This document shows positions 55,111 to 64,000 of a stretch of DNA of 64,000 nt, in pieces. The position numbers and the translations under genes were made by a program. The stretch's first letter is position 1, and each line of letters starts with the position of its first letter. This stretch comes from Thermosynechococcaceae cyanobacterium Okahandja (GTDB lineage Bacteria > Cyanobacteriota > Cyanobacteriia > Thermosynechococcales > Thermosynechococcaceae): positions 2,046,001-2,110,000 of the forward strand of contig CP136945.1 in NCBI GenBank assembly GCA_041530395.1, written 5' to 3'. Below the pieces are notes generated by a model, which worked only from the letters and a program-made list of their open reading frames with translations, searched no databases and was not told the DNA's origin.

Positions 55111-56249
55111 CCCCCTTGACCGCTGCCCCCTCGACCCATCGCGCTGAACTGCGCGCTGCTATTGTTGAACGGTTACTCAACAATCAAGCACTTTTGCCCG
55201 ATAGCCCCACCCATGTGATGGAGGTGGTGGGCATTCTCAAAAGCTACGGTGTGGTGCTCAAAGCCTATGCCGAAAATCTCTGTGACATTAGCGAGCGGCA
55301 GTTTTTAGTGCTGTTCCCCTTTTTTAAGTACTTCAACGGTGAAATTACTCTCCCCAAGCTGTTGCGGCACTGGTGGCACAACCGCATTAACTACGAGTAC
55401 GCGGAATACTGTATGCGAGCCATGATGTGGCATGGGGGCGGTGGCCTTGATGCGTTTTTAGACTCTACGGAATTTCGACAACTGGCGGCCAAGGCCATTA
55501 CGGCTAAATTACGGCGCAACCCCTTCATGCAATTGGTCAACCGGGTATTTCCGGAATTTTTACTGGAAACGGTGCGGATGCTGTGCTACTACAGCGGCCT
55601 CGGCCAATTTTGGAGCGTCATGTACCCCATTTTCCTCACCCTGAGCGATCGCTACGATGCGGGTGAGATTCGCACCATTCCAGAGGTGGTGGATCATATT
55701 CGCGCTGGCCTGATTGCCGCAGCAGATCGCCCCATTACCTACAGCGTTTGCCTCAACGGCGAAACCTACGATATTCTGCCCGCTAGTGCTGGCCTCACCT
55801 TTTTGCCGGATACGGCCATCCCTTACGTCGAAGCGGTGTTTTTGCGCGGCACCCCCTTCTTTGGCCTGATTTCCTTCAACGCCCAAGCCCAGCAAATTTC
55901 CCGCGATCAGGCAGAGTTCGGCTACGGTGCCCTCTTTGCGGATCCTATTCCCACCGGGGCGGCGGGCATTCCCCCCACCCTGCTTATGCAGGATATGCGC
56001 CACTACTTACCCCCCTACCTCCAAGAGTTTTATCGCCACCAAGGGCGCGGCGAAGACGACCTGCGGGTAAAAATTTGCCAGACCTTTCAAAAGTCCATGT
56101 TTTGCGTCACTACCGCTGCAATCACCGCCTTAGCCCCCTATCCCTGGACAACACGCCAGCCTGCCGAGCAGGCTGCCAATCGTGAGTTTTACGAGCAATG
56201 GCTAGAGCGACTGGAAACCTCACGCTTATGGTCAGTACAATCTAGCTAA
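55107..56249 (+). CDS. cupB: CO2 hydration protein CupB (ChpX)
   Basis: A 380-residue CO2-hydration subunit that sits on the membrane arm of NDH-1MS' and converts CO2 to bicarbonate in the light. Family segments: DSPTHVMEVVGILKSYGVVL, RHWWHNRINYEYAEYCMRAM with the conserved His and Arg region, and QLVNRVFPEFLLETVRML. The length and the absence of cupS downstream favour CupB over CupA. Translation is coupled to ndhD4 through an ATGA overlap. Confidence 0.88.
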   Translation: MTPLTAAPSTHRAELRAAIVERLLNNQALLPDSPTHVMEVVGILKSYGVVLKAYAENLCDISERQFLVLFPFFKYFNGEITLPKLLRHWWHNRINYEYAEYCMRAMMWHGGGGLDAFLDSTEFRQLAAKAITAKLRRNPFMQLVNRVFPEFLLETVRMLCYYSGLGQFWSVMYPIFLTLSDRYDAGEIRTIPEVVDHIRAGLIAAADRPITYSVCLNGETYDILPASAGLTFLPDTAIPYVEAVFLRGTPFFGLISFNAQAQQISRDQAEFGYGALFADPIPTGAAGIPPTLLMQDMRHYLPPYLQEFYRHQGRGEDDLRVKICQTFQKSMFCVTTAAITALAPYPWTTRQPAEQAANREFYEQWLERLETSRLWSVQSS

Positions 56250-56267
56250 CGCTAAACGTTAGTTAAC

Positions 56268-58343
56268 ATGCGAGCGTACTGCATTAACGAGTTTTGCCCT
56301 CAGCCCTTTAACGTTTTACCACCCCTCAGCAGCCCGGTCACCGACACTTACCGCTGTGGTAGCTGCGGTCAGCCCTTACTACTGAACCAGCGATACATTC
56401 CTCTTCAACCAAAAGGGCGAGGCGGCTTTGGCACCACCTATGTTGGCTCAGATACCCAAAACCCTCAACAACCAAAATGTATCATCAAAATCTTAAATTG
56501 GCAGATGCAGTTCACTTCAGAAGCTCAAAGGTTATTTGAGCAGGAAGCAACTGTTTTGCGGCGTATTGGCAGACATCCCCAGATTCCAGCACTTCGGGAT
56601 TACTTTTCCCTCAGCCCCCTGGCCGCAGCCTTTGTGCTAGTTCAGGACTATATTGAAGGGCAAACTCTTGCGGATAGCCTTAACCAACAAAACCATTTTA
56701 GCGAAGCCCAAGTTTACCTCTTTCTAGAACAAATGCTAGAGGTTTTGGAGTTTATCCATGGGGAAGGTGTCATTCACCGCGATATTAAACCCGCAAACAT
56801 CATTCAGTCTCATCCACAGGGATGCCAAAACCATCAATTTTTCCTCATTGATTTCGGTGCAGTCAAAAACCTGATTATCACCCAAATTAAGAATCAGTCT
56901 TTACTCACTGGCACTCGCATTTACACGCCCTACTACGCCCCTCCAGAGCAAATGGAGGGGCGGGTTTCACCAAGTTCTGATCTCTATAGTCTTGCGGTAA
57001 CCTGTCTTGTAATGTTGACGGGACAGCCCGCCCATTTACTTTACGACCCTCGGGATCAGATGTGGCAATGGCAAAGATTTGCTAAGGTCAGCCAGTCTCT
57101 CAGTAAAATCTTAACCCAAATGCTAGCGCCTGATCCCCAAGAGCGTTATTCCTCTGCGACTGCCTGTCTTCAGGATCTGCAGCGATCTCAACGCTTTCTG
57201 TTAGGGCACCGTGTTGTTGTTGCAGCAGATGGCACAGGTGACTACACTACAATTAGCGCGGCACTTTCACAGGTTCCCGCCTATAGTCGCATTAATGTTA
57301 AACCGGGGATTTATAAAGAATCTCTATACATTGAAAAACCTGTTGAGATTATTGGCCAAGAGAACGCCAATAGTGTACAGCTTTTAGCCGATAGTGGTAA
57401 TTGTATTTATAGCCAAGCTTCTCATGTCAAGGTTTTTGGCCTAACACTTCATAAAACAGACCAGTTTAAGCAATTTAACGTCTGCATTGTTAATGGCGAT
57501 ATTTTACTTGAAAATTGCAATATTATTTCCCATGCACTTGCAAGTGTTGCGATTTATTGGCAAAACACAACAGCCATCTTGCAAAACTGCCGCATTTACC
57601 ATGGAAATCGAAGTGGTATCTTTGCTTTGAAGGGGGCTAAAGTCATTGTAGAAAACTGCAATATCTATCGAAATTGCCTATCTAAAATTGGTCGTTTTGT
57701 TTCTCCTAATATCGATGATCCGGTGGCGGAAATTCTAGCTATCGATCTTCACACGACCTTGATAGTGAAAAATACTGAAATTCATGACAGTTATCAGTCA
57801 GGAGTCTATATTTATAATGGTGCAAAAGGTTTAATTAAAAATTGTATTATTTACAGCAATGCTTTATCGGGCATTGTTGCTCTTGATCCGCAAACCCATA
57901 TTACTATTGAGGAAACACAGATTGTCCGTGGTGAGGACGCAGGGATTCTAATTACTAATGGTGCCCAAGCGGACATTTTAAGTTGTAATGTACAAGGTAA
58001 CCAGCGCACAGGTATTCTAGTGTCTGGTTGCGGTACAATGGCCAAAATCAGTGACTGCCAAGTCCATAATGGTAACTACTACGGAATTGTAGTTAGCGAT
58101 CGCGCCCACGCGAAAATTGAGCGCTCTACGGTCAGTAACAACCGCCAAGTTGGTATTGTTGTGTCAAACCGCTTAACTCACTGTCAAATTGATGAGTGTG
58201 AGATTACGGATCAAAACTATGGTATTCGGGTCATTGACACGGCAATTGCTCAAATTAAACACTGTTGCTTTCGCAACAACCTGACCGCCAATATTAACCA
58301 AGCGGCAGATACCCAAGTTACAGTTGAGGATATAACCCAATGA
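56268..58343 (+). CDS. Zinc-ribbon / Ser-Thr protein kinase / right-handed beta-helix fusion
   Basis: A 691-residue protein of three parts. Residues 1-35 hold a four-cysteine ribbon (C5, C10, C30, C33). Residues about 44-312 are a eukaryotic-type kinase with the P-loop GRGGFGTTYV (50-59), K74, the HRDIKPANI loop (170-178, catalytic D172) and DFG (195-197). Residues about 316-691 start VVVAADGTGDYTTISAAL and form repeated turns rich in Asn, Ile and Gly (for example VENCNIYRN, ISDCQVHNGNYYGIVVSD), a pectate-lyase-like right-handed beta-helix. No membrane helix is seen, so the helix domain is probably cytoplasmic and may bind a partner or substrate. It follows cupB by 18 bases. Confidence 0.88.
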   Translation: MRAYCINEFCPQPFNVLPPLSSPVTDTYRCGSCGQPLLLNQRYIPLQPKGRGGFGTTYVGSDTQNPQQPKCIIKILNWQMQFTSEAQRLFEQEATVLRRIGRHPQIPALRDYFSLSPLAAAFVLVQDYIEGQTLADSLNQQNHFSEAQVYLFLEQMLEVLEFIHGEGVIHRDIKPANIIQSHPQGCQNHQFFLIDFGAVKNLIITQIKNQSLLTGTRIYTPYYAPPEQMEGRVSPSSDLYSLAVTCLVMLTGQPAHLLYDPRDQMWQWQRFAKVSQSLSKILTQMLAPDPQERYSSATACLQDLQRSQRFLLGHRVVVAADGTGDYTTISAALSQVPAYSRINVKPGIYKESLYIEKPVEIIGQENANSVQLLADSGNCIYSQASHVKVFGLTLHKTDQFKQFNVCIVNGDILLENCNIISHALASVAIYWQNTTAILQNCRIYHGNRSGIFALKGAKVIVENCNIYRNCLSKIGRFVSPNIDDPVAEILAIDLHTTLIVKNTEIHDSYQSGVYIYNGAKGLIKNCIIYSNALSGIVALDPQTHITIEETQIVRGEDAGILITNGAQADILSCNVQGNQRTGILVSGCGTMAKISDCQVHNGNYYGIVVSDRAHAKIERSTVSNNRQVGIVVSNRLTHCQIDECEITDQNYGIRVIDTAIAQIKHCCFRNNLTANINQAADTQVTVEDITQ

Positions 58344-58347
58344 CGGC

Positions 58348-59577
58348 TCAAAGTTTGCGGCGCTTGTAGCGTGGTGCAGGCTGAGGACGCAAGGGAGTCA
58401 CCGGGGCTGCACGGCGGCGGGCAGTACGAGTGGGTAAGGGCACAACCGTGGCTTGGTGCGCCTCACGGGCACTGCGAATCAATAGTGCCGCGATCGCCAT
58501 ACTGGCCATAATTGAGCTACCGCCATAGCTAAACAGAGGAAAGGGCAGCCCTGTGGTGGGCAACAGCCCAGTGGCCACGCCCATATTAATCAGTGCTTGC
58601 AGCAGCATGATCACGGTGGCACCGAGGGCAATGAGTTGGACGAGCGGCTCACGACATTGGCGAACCACCCGCAGCCCCAACCAACCGTAGGCAGCCAACA
58701 AGGCCAGCAAAAAGAGACACCCCACGAGACCCATTTCCTCGGCGTAAATAGAGAAAATAAAGTCTGTGTGCTGAATTGGCAAGTAGGAGAGCTTTTGTTG
58801 CGACAGCCCGTAACCCGAACCAACAAGGCCACCAGAGGCAATGGCCAGCAGGCTCTGCACCAGTTGATAGCCATCTCCCATGGCATCGGCCCACGGATTC
58901 AAGAAGGACATGACCCGCCGCCGCTGATACTCATTGATGCTAATGCTTAATACCGCTAAGCACACCCCACTGAGCGCCGTCAGAGTCAGCGGCATTAGGG
59001 GTAAGCCCGCCCCCAAAGCAATAAGCCACAAACTCATGCCACACAGCGCCGTGGTACTCAAATTGGGTTGAATGAGAATCCCGAGGAGCGTGAGGGCAAA
59101 GGCACCCAGCCAGAAGCAGCGGGCTTTGAGGTGGAGTCGCCGCCACGCGCTAAAGACCCATGCCGCCTGCAAGATTAAAAAGGGCTTCATCAGTTCCGAG
59201 GGCTGAAGTTGAAACGGCCCAATACTAATCCAGCGGGTGGCTCCCATCATTGTGCTGCCAACCCCCGGCAACCGCGTTGCCCAGATTAAGAGCAAACATA
59301 AAAAAAAGCCCGGAATGGCGAGTTGTAGCGATCGCCGCAGGGGTAGCCGGAGAAAGACCTGAAAACCAACCCAGCCCAAGGCCAGCCAGATCAACTGGCG
59401 TTTGAAGAAATATAAACCATCCCCCGCCTCCGCTAAACCTACCGGAAAACTGGCAGAAAACAGCACAACTAAGCCCAAACCCAACCATACAAGGGTAAGC
59501 CAGTGCAATAGCCGTGCCTCTAGGGTCCAATCCTTAACGGCGCGATCGCCTAGGGGAAGAAAACGCCACCAACTCAC
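58348..59577 (-). CDS. ftsW: Peptidoglycan glycosyltransferase FtsW
   Basis: A 409-residue SEDS-family membrane protein with about ten helices. SEDS proteins polymerise glycan strands from lipid II; FtsW acts at the division site. Signature segments: [36 protein letters not shown] and the C-terminal [20 protein letters not shown]. It ends in a basic cytoplasmic tail. RodA is the alternative in this family, but the sequence reads more like FtsW/SpoVE. It converges with the kinase gene, leaving four bases. Confidence 0.9.
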   Translation of the reverse strand: MSWWRFLPLGDRAVKDWTLEARLLHWLTLVWLGLGLVVLFSASFPVGLAEAGDGLYFFKRQLIWLALGWVGFQVFLRLPLRRSLQLAIPGFFLCLLLIWATRLPGVGSTMMGATRWISIGPFQLQPSELMKPFLILQAAWVFSAWRRLHLKARCFWLGAFALTLLGILIQPNLSTTALCGMSLWLIALGAGLPLMPLTLTALSGVCLAVLSISINEYQRRRVMSFLNPWADAMGDGYQLVQSLLAIASGGLVGSGYGLSQQKLSYLPIQHTDFIFSIYAEEMGLVGCLFLLALLAAYGWLGLRVVRQCREPLVQLIALGATVIMLLQALINMGVATGLLPTTGLPFPLFSYGGSSIMASMAIAALLIRSAREAHQATVVPLPTRTARRRAAPVTPLRPQPAPRYKRRKL

Positions 59578-59664
59578 AATGGGATCACCCTCATCGGCAC
59601 CGTGCCACTACAGGAACAGTTTCTAATCTGGCACAATTATTATGCATCTTTTGTCGTGGACTCA

Positions 59665-60474
59665 ATGCCCGTGAACTCCCTAACCGTGCCCTCCGTTTCG
59701 GAATGCTTTCAGCAGTGTCGCTTGGCGCAACGCTGTGCCCTGATCCCGTTTCTGACGGCGGGAGATCCCGATCTGGCAACAACAGCCGCCGCCCTCAAAG
59801 CGCTAGATCGCCACGGTGCTGACCTAATTGAACTCGGAATGCCCTACTCAGACCCCTTGGCGGATGGCCCGGTGATTCAAGCGGCGGCGACTCGCGCTCT
59901 GCAAAAGGGCACCCGCTTAGAGGCGGTTTTAGAAATGACAACGGAGTTACACCGCTACCTCCGCACCCCTTTAATTTTGTTTACCTACTATAACCCTATT
60001 TACCATCGCGGTATTTCTCAGTTCCTGAAGGCGGTTGCCAACGCGGGCATCAAAGGTCTGGTGATTCCAGACCTCCCCCTCGAAGAAGCCGAACCCATTT
60101 TGGCGGAAACCACCGCCCTAGGCTTAGAACTGACCCTGTTGATTGCCCCCACCACCTCACCGGAGCGGATGCGGGCGATCGCCACCGCCTCCCAGGGGTT
60201 TATTTACCTTGTGAGTACCACCGGGGTCACCGGTATGCGCCAAGAAATAGCCACTCGGGTGCAAGAGTTGCTCCACACCCTGCGCCAAATCACGCCTAAA
60301 CCCATTGGCGTGGGTTTTGGCATTTCCAACCCTGAACAGGCTCGCCAAGTCAAAGACTGGGGAGCAGACGCGGCCATTGTCGGCAGTGCCTTTGTCAAAC
60401 GCCTCAGCGAACCAGATCAGGGGGTTGAGGCCGTAGCTAGCTTTTGTCAGGAACTACGGGCAGCCCTCGACTAG
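59665..60474 (+). CDS. trpA: Tryptophan synthase alpha subunit
   Basis: A 269-residue TrpA, which splits indole-3-glycerol phosphate to indole and glyceraldehyde 3-phosphate. Catalytic residues are E56 in [12 protein letters not shown] and D67 in [10 protein letters not shown]. The phosphate-binding [10 protein letters not shown] and [13 protein letters not shown] segments are present. ATG at 59665 is chosen because upstream in-frame residues have no family similarity. The stop codon CTAG is shared with the convergent TpsB gene. Confidence 0.97.
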   Translation: MPVNSLTVPSVSECFQQCRLAQRCALIPFLTAGDPDLATTAAALKALDRHGADLIELGMPYSDPLADGPVIQAAATRALQKGTRLEAVLEMTTELHRYLRTPLILFTYYNPIYHRGISQFLKAVANAGIKGLVIPDLPLEEAEPILAETTALGLELTLLIAPTTSPERMRAIATASQGFIYLVSTTGVTGMRQEIATRVQELLHTLRQITPKPIGVGFGISNPEQARQVKDWGADAAIVGSAFVKRLSEPDQGVEAVASFCQELRAALD

Positions 60475-62216
60475 GGACGTACCGTCAGGCTAAAGTAAAT
60501 GCCATCAGATTGTAAACTATCGACTTGACCGGGTAGGTTGAGGAGGGGAGCGGCATACTCTAGCTTGAGATCCAAGTTGGGGGTTGGTTGTACCAGCAGC
60601 CCCATCCCTAGACCGGCAATCACATTATTGGGCACCGCGCCCGCCGGATTACTGGTATTATTCCAGACCCAACCGAGATCAAAGAGCGGGCCAATCGAAA
60701 TAATCGGGCGGCGGTTGGCTGTACGCATCACCGGAAAGCGCGCTTCCCCCGAAAACCGCACGCCATTGTCGCCAGAGAGCGCATTGGTAGAGTAACCGCG
60801 CACCGAGAGGCCACCACCAATGACAAACTGGTGGAACGGCAGCAGGTTATTGGGGGTTAACTGCACATCGGTGCGTAAGACCAAGAAATTATCCCCCCAC
60901 AGGCGCTGTAACCGCTGGCCTTGACCGAGCCAACTAAAGAAGTTGCCGTCGGGAATTGGGCCCGGGTTTTCCGTCGCGCCAAAAATAGGTACACCAAAGT
61001 TAAACTGGGAACGCAGAACCCACGCCCCTTGTGGATCACGGCGAATATACTCTTGCGATAGTTCAAACACCCGTGAGGCATTGTAACCCGTGGCATCAGA
61101 GCCAATAGAGAGGGGAGTGGGCACCCCGGCCACAAAAGTTTGGCCAGACTGCATCAAGAAGCCCACCCCAAAAGCCAGTTCTTCCTGTACCGTACGAATC
61201 ACCGGCTGACGAAAACTGGCTTGATAAATCGAGGACTCACTGCGGATATTAAAGGCGGCAAGGGCGGGGGGTTGGGTAATTTCGCTGTCCGCCTGTACCG
61301 TGCGAATGGAAAAGGTGCCGTTCATGGCATTGAGGGGGATGCTGTAGCCAAATTCGGCGGTGTTTGACGCGCCCCAATCAAACGTTCCCAGATTATTGCC
61401 AATGGCATAGGAGCCGTAGATGCTATCCCCACGACCACTGAGGTTGTTGTAGCCCAAAAAGGCGGTGGCACGGTTGGGGGCGATCGCCGGTGGCGTAATG
61501 TTATCTAGGCCAAAGGCAGCGTTAAACCAGCGGGCAGGCACCACCCGCACCACTAAGATGCTGCTTTCAGGGGTACTGCCGGGCCGTAAGCTAGCAGAAA
61601 GGTTCAGAAAGAGCGGATCCACCCGCAACAGCCGCAACTGCTCTTCCAGTTTGTTGGAATTCAGGGGTACCCCTGCCCCCAGTTCAATACGGCTGCGGAT
61701 ATACCGCTGCAAAATGCCCTTATTGCCCTCAATTTGAATCTCTTCTAGGCGGCCTTCCAGCACCTGAATTTTAATCACACCATCGGCAGCCACTTGCTCT
61801 GTTAACACCGCTCGTGATGTTAAATACCCCCCATCCAAATAGAGTTTAGTAATGGCATCGGTGGCCGCCTGTAACTCCTCTAGGGTGACTTGCCGTCCCT
61901 CAAGGGGCGTGATAATGGGGTCTAATTCTGCAGGGCCAAAAATTGTACTCCCTTCGACAACAATTTCTTTGACTGGAATGAGCACTGCACTGCTCCCCGG
62001 ACTCGGGGGCGTGACCGGAGCCGGGGGCGACTGTAGAACCTCAGGAGGCGTAGTGGGTAAAGGCGGCGGATCCGGTAGGGGCGGCTGAAGTTCTAATTGG
62101 GTGGGATTGGTCAGCGGCAAGGAGGCAACCGCAGCAGGTGCCAACCCGGGGCCTAGGCCCCACAGCAGGGATGCGGCAACCGACGGACTAATTTGCAGCC
62201 ATAAAACTTTTTTCAC
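60471..62216 (-). CDS. Two-partner secretion outer-membrane transporter (ShlB/FhaC family)
   Basis: A 581-residue TpsB protein. It has a signal peptide (about residues 1-30), a proline-rich linker ([19 protein letters not shown]), a POTRA domain ([33 protein letters not shown]), and a C-terminal 16-strand beta-barrel that ends YFSLTVRP with a terminal aromatic pattern. The motif [19 protein letters not shown] corresponds to the VRGY loop that sits inside the barrel. TpsB proteins export a large TpsA partner; none is encoded in this window. Confidence 0.9.
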   Translation of the reverse strand: MKKVLWLQISPSVAASLLWGLGPGLAPAAVASLPLTNPTQLELQPPLPDPPPLPTTPPEVLQSPPAPVTPPSPGSSAVLIPVKEIVVEGSTIFGPAELDPIITPLEGRQVTLEELQAATDAITKLYLDGGYLTSRAVLTEQVAADGVIKIQVLEGRLEEIQIEGNKGILQRYIRSRIELGAGVPLNSNKLEEQLRLLRVDPLFLNLSASLRPGSTPESSILVVRVVPARWFNAAFGLDNITPPAIAPNRATAFLGYNNLSGRGDSIYGSYAIGNNLGTFDWGASNTAEFGYSIPLNAMNGTFSIRTVQADSEITQPPALAAFNIRSESSIYQASFRQPVIRTVQEELAFGVGFLMQSGQTFVAGVPTPLSIGSDATGYNASRVFELSQEYIRRDPQGAWVLRSQFNFGVPIFGATENPGPIPDGNFFSWLGQGQRLQRLWGDNFLVLRTDVQLTPNNLLPFHQFVIGGGLSVRGYSTNALSGDNGVRFSGEARFPVMRTANRRPIISIGPLFDLGWVWNNTSNPAGAVPNNVIAGLGMGLLVQPTPNLDLKLEYAAPLLNLPGQVDSLQSDGIYFSLTVRP

Positions 62217-62406
62217 GTCCTCAACCCCACCTTAAGTTTCATTAATAAATAGCCCTAGCGCCGACCCACGTTAGGCCGATAGGTCACTTTTATAAATTCC
62301 TAAAGTTACTCGAAATGGTGTGAGGAGAGCATATGCTACCGAATATGCCTTGACATTCTAACGGATGATTCGTCAATGGCCAAGTAAGTATGCGCAAACT
62401 ACGGTA
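62217..62406. other. Intergenic region between TpsB and TVP38 genes
   Basis: An AT-rich stretch of 190 bases upstream of the leftward TpsB gene. TATAAA on the minus strand at about 62288-62293 may be a -10 element for TpsB. The sequence CTCCTCACAC at 62327-62318 (minus strand) resembles the Yfr1 core but lacks the flanking hairpins. Nothing else is recognised. Confidence 0.35.
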
Positions 62407-63066
62407 TCAGCGGTTACGCTGGCGGCGCTGCCACCACAGGGGTACCACCGTTAGGAGCATCAACCCTAAACTGGCTGCCAGCAGAGGCAGTAGGTCTCCC
62501 GTGGTCAGTAGGGTGTCACCGGCAGCACCAAACCAAGCGTAGGTGACAATGCTGGGAATTAGCCCAATAAATGTGGCGGCAGCATAGGTGGGGAAGGGAA
62601 TGGTTGTCAAGCCAAAGCCGAAGTTCACAATGCTAAAGGGGGAAAAGGGGGCAAGGCGCACCGCTAAAATGAACCAAAAGGGTTGGGCTGCCACCGATTG
62701 CTGTAGGGCGTGCAGCCACCGATGGTGAGCCATCCGCTCCTGTAACCAGTCGTAAGCGCAGTAGCGAGCCACTAAAAAGGCCAGAATAGCACCAAGGGTA
62801 GCTCCCAACAGCGCCCAGACACTGCCCCACACCCAACCAAAGAGTGCCCCTGCCACCATCGGAAAAAAGGTTCCGGGTACGCCCACAGCCGTGGCTACAG
62901 CAAATAGGAGCACATAGCCAACAACGGCGTAGGCACCCCAACTGCGAATGAGCATCACAAGGGCATGATAGTCAAACCAGCCCCCCACGGCCACCCACCC
63001 CAATCCCACGAGGGCGATCGCCCCCAGTAACCAGAGCGCAGGGGAGTTAAACCGAGGGTAGGGCAT
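62407..63066 (-). CDS. TVP38/TMEM64 family membrane protein (VTT/DedA-like)
   Basis: A 219-residue membrane protein of the VTT superfamily with about five helices. It has the expected GVPGTFFPMVAGALFGWVWG re-entrant segment and the LAVRLAPFSPFSIVNFGFG motif. These proteins are thought to move lipids across membranes or maintain membrane potential. ATG at 63066 is chosen because earlier in-frame residues come from the overlapping histidine-kinase gene and are not hydrophobic. The start overlaps the kinase 3' end by 20 bases. Confidence 0.87.
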   Translation of the reverse strand: MPYPRFNSPALWLLGAIALVGLGWVAVGGWFDYHALVMLIRSWGAYAVVGYVLLFAVATAVGVPGTFFPMVAGALFGWVWGSVWALLGATLGAILAFLVARYCAYDWLQERMAHHRWLHALQQSVAAQPFWFILAVRLAPFSPFSIVNFGFGLTTIPFPTYAAATFIGLIPSIVTYAWFGAAGDTLLTTGDLLPLLAASLGLMLLTVVPLWWQRRQRNR

Positions 63067-64000
63067 TTTCGACAGTGCTTTCCTCAGGGGGGAGCAACGC
63101 GGTCTCGTCAATGGCCAAATCAAACCAGAAGGTACTGCCGACCCCCACCTCACTAATCAGGTGAATTTGGGTATTGTGCTTATGGATAATATCCTGCACA
63201 ATCGCCAGCCCCAAACCGGTGCCCTCAAGGGTGTGGACGCGGTTTTCCACTCGGAAAAAGCGCTCAAAGATGCGGGGTTGATCTTCGGGCGCAATGCCCA
63301 TGCCGGTGTCCGACACTTCAATGCGCACCCGCTCCTGCTCAGGGTCATTAGGCGGGTGCCACACATAGGCTCGGATCGTGACCCGCCCTCCCTCGGGGGT
63401 AAATTTCAGGGCATTGCCCACCAAATTGGTCAAGGCACCAATGAGTAAATCGTAGTTCCCCCACACCGGTGGCAGTGGGGTGTCAATATCGGCAGAGAGG
63501 GCAATCGACTTGTTGGCCGCGTTCAGTTGGTAGGTGCGCAGGACTTGCTCAATCACATCTGCGATGGGCACGGCCCCAAACTGGTAGGGGCGACCGGACT
63601 CGAGCCGCGAAATATCTAAAAAGTCATTGACTAGGCGGGTGAGGCGATCGGTTTCATGGTTGGCGGTGGTCAGAAACTCTTGCTGCTTTTCGTCACTAAG
63701 CTCCCTACCATATTCTTGGATGGTTTCAATGATCGATTTAATATTGAACAGGGGGGTGCGTAACTCGTGGGAGACATTGCTAATAAGCTGTGCCTTGGCC
63801 TCGTTTAGCTCCACTTCGCGGGTAATATCTTGGATGGTAATGGCAATCCCCTTGGGTTTTTCCCGCTGCAAATCCATCACCGTCGTCAGCAGAATACGCA
63901 CCGATCGCGGGCTAGGTTCCTGCAGGGTCACCCGAAACTCTCCCCCTTCTGACTGACCGGAGGAGGCCTTAAACAGTGGGCAGGTGAGTTTTTCGCACAC
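63047..64000 (-). CDS. nblS: NblS/Hik33-type sensor histidine kinase, C-terminal part (5' end outside window)
   Basis: The frame is open to the right edge of the window, so the first 'start' (GTG at 64000) is not real. The 317 visible residues hold the end of a PAS domain (VMDLQREKPKGIAITIQDIT), the dimerisation box NVSHELRTPLFNIKSI with the phospho-histidine, and the ATPase boxes NLVGNALKFTPEGG, DTGMGIAPED, FERFFRVENR and GTGLGLAI. The FNIKS form of the H box and NHETDRLTRLVNDFLDISRL (read in two parts) are characteristic of NblS/Hik33 (Ycf26), which controls high-light and stress genes with RpaB. Confidence 0.82.
   Translation of the reverse strand: MCEKLTCPLFKASSGQSEGGEFRVTLQEPSPRSVRILLTTVMDLQREKPKGIAITIQDITREVELNEAKAQLISNVSHELRTPLFNIKSIIETIQEYGRELSDEKQQEFLTTANHETDRLTRLVNDFLDISRLESGRPYQFGAVPIADVIEQVLRTYQLNAANKSIALSADIDTPLPPVWGNYDLLIGALTNLVGNALKFTPEGGRVTIRAYVWHPPNDPEQERVRIEVSDTGMGIAPEDQPRIFERFFRVENRVHTLEGTGLGLAIVQDIIHKHNTQIHLISEVGVGSTFWFDLAIDETALLPPEESTVENALPSV

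Noticed and set aside
62318-62327. Yfr1-like core CTCCTCACAC on the minus strand
   Set aside because: The flanking stem-loops and the U-rich terminator of Yfr1 are missing, and the location is not the usual one.

Overview
The window comes from a unicellular, thermophilic-type cyanobacterium, most likely Thermosynechococcus or a close relative. This is inferred from gene content: photosystem II genes psbB and psbT, chlI for chlorophyll synthesis, a PAM68 photosystem II assembly factor, Ccs1 for plastid-type cytochrome c maturation, the cyanobacterial CO2-uptake set ndhF4-ndhD4-cupB, a cyAbrB regulator and an NblS/Hik33-type sensor kinase. The HIP1 palindrome GCGATCGC is also scattered through nearly all genes. 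Ordinary genes are moderately GC-rich and packed tightly; many overlap by 1-4 bases.

Layout. 1-6.5 kb: cofactor and tetrapyrrole genes (class IV aminotransferase, pdxJ, chlI, CCB-type assembly factor, hemF, ccs1). 6.5-8.5 kb: glycosyltransferase family 9, GmhB-like phosphatase and a membrane protein. 8.5-13.4 kb: universal stress protein, rpsO-PAM68, a short SepF, a 42-residue micro-gene ahead of aroQ, yqeG, and an EnvC-like peptidase. 13.4-25.4 kb: a complete type I-E CRISPR-Cas locus with 42 repeats and 41 spacers. The array reads rightward and the cas operon reads leftward, so they run tail to tail. The cas operon is split between cse2 and cas7 by about 830 bp that hold a hicB antitoxin pseudogene and an antitoxin-like small gene. 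25.8-35.4 kb: Uma2 protein, 5-oxoprolinase, cyAbrB, a coiled-coil protein and mfd.

35.4-40.5 kb is the most informative metabolic unit: a six-gene leftward operon for guanidine use. It encodes a Ni-dependent guanidine hydrolase (GdmH), its HypA/HypB-like nickel chaperones, and a three-part ABC transporter. Ahead of it lie a guanidine-I (ykkC) riboswitch and a canonical NtcA-activated promoter (GTA-N8-TAC, 22 bp, TAN3T). The operon therefore appears to need both nitrogen limitation and guanidine. The 5' strand of the aptamer is also complementary to the ribosome-binding region of gdmH, which suggests translational switching.

40.6-48.8 kb: second universal stress protein, DUF4129-DUF4350 pair, an adrenodoxin-spaced ferredoxin, psbB-psbT with a terminator, an FAD oxidoreductase and an exported protein of unknown function. 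49.0-50.7 kb: an AT-rich type II restriction-modification pair lacking HIP1 sites, probably acquired. 51-56 kb: a LivF/NatE-type ATPase and the NDH-1MS' CO2-uptake operon. 56-64 kb: a zinc-ribbon/protein kinase/beta-helix fusion, ftsW, trpA, a TpsB outer-membrane transporter, a TVP38 membrane protein and the C-terminal half of an NblS-type histidine kinase that runs off the window.

No rRNA or tRNA genes and no intact insertion sequence were recognised.
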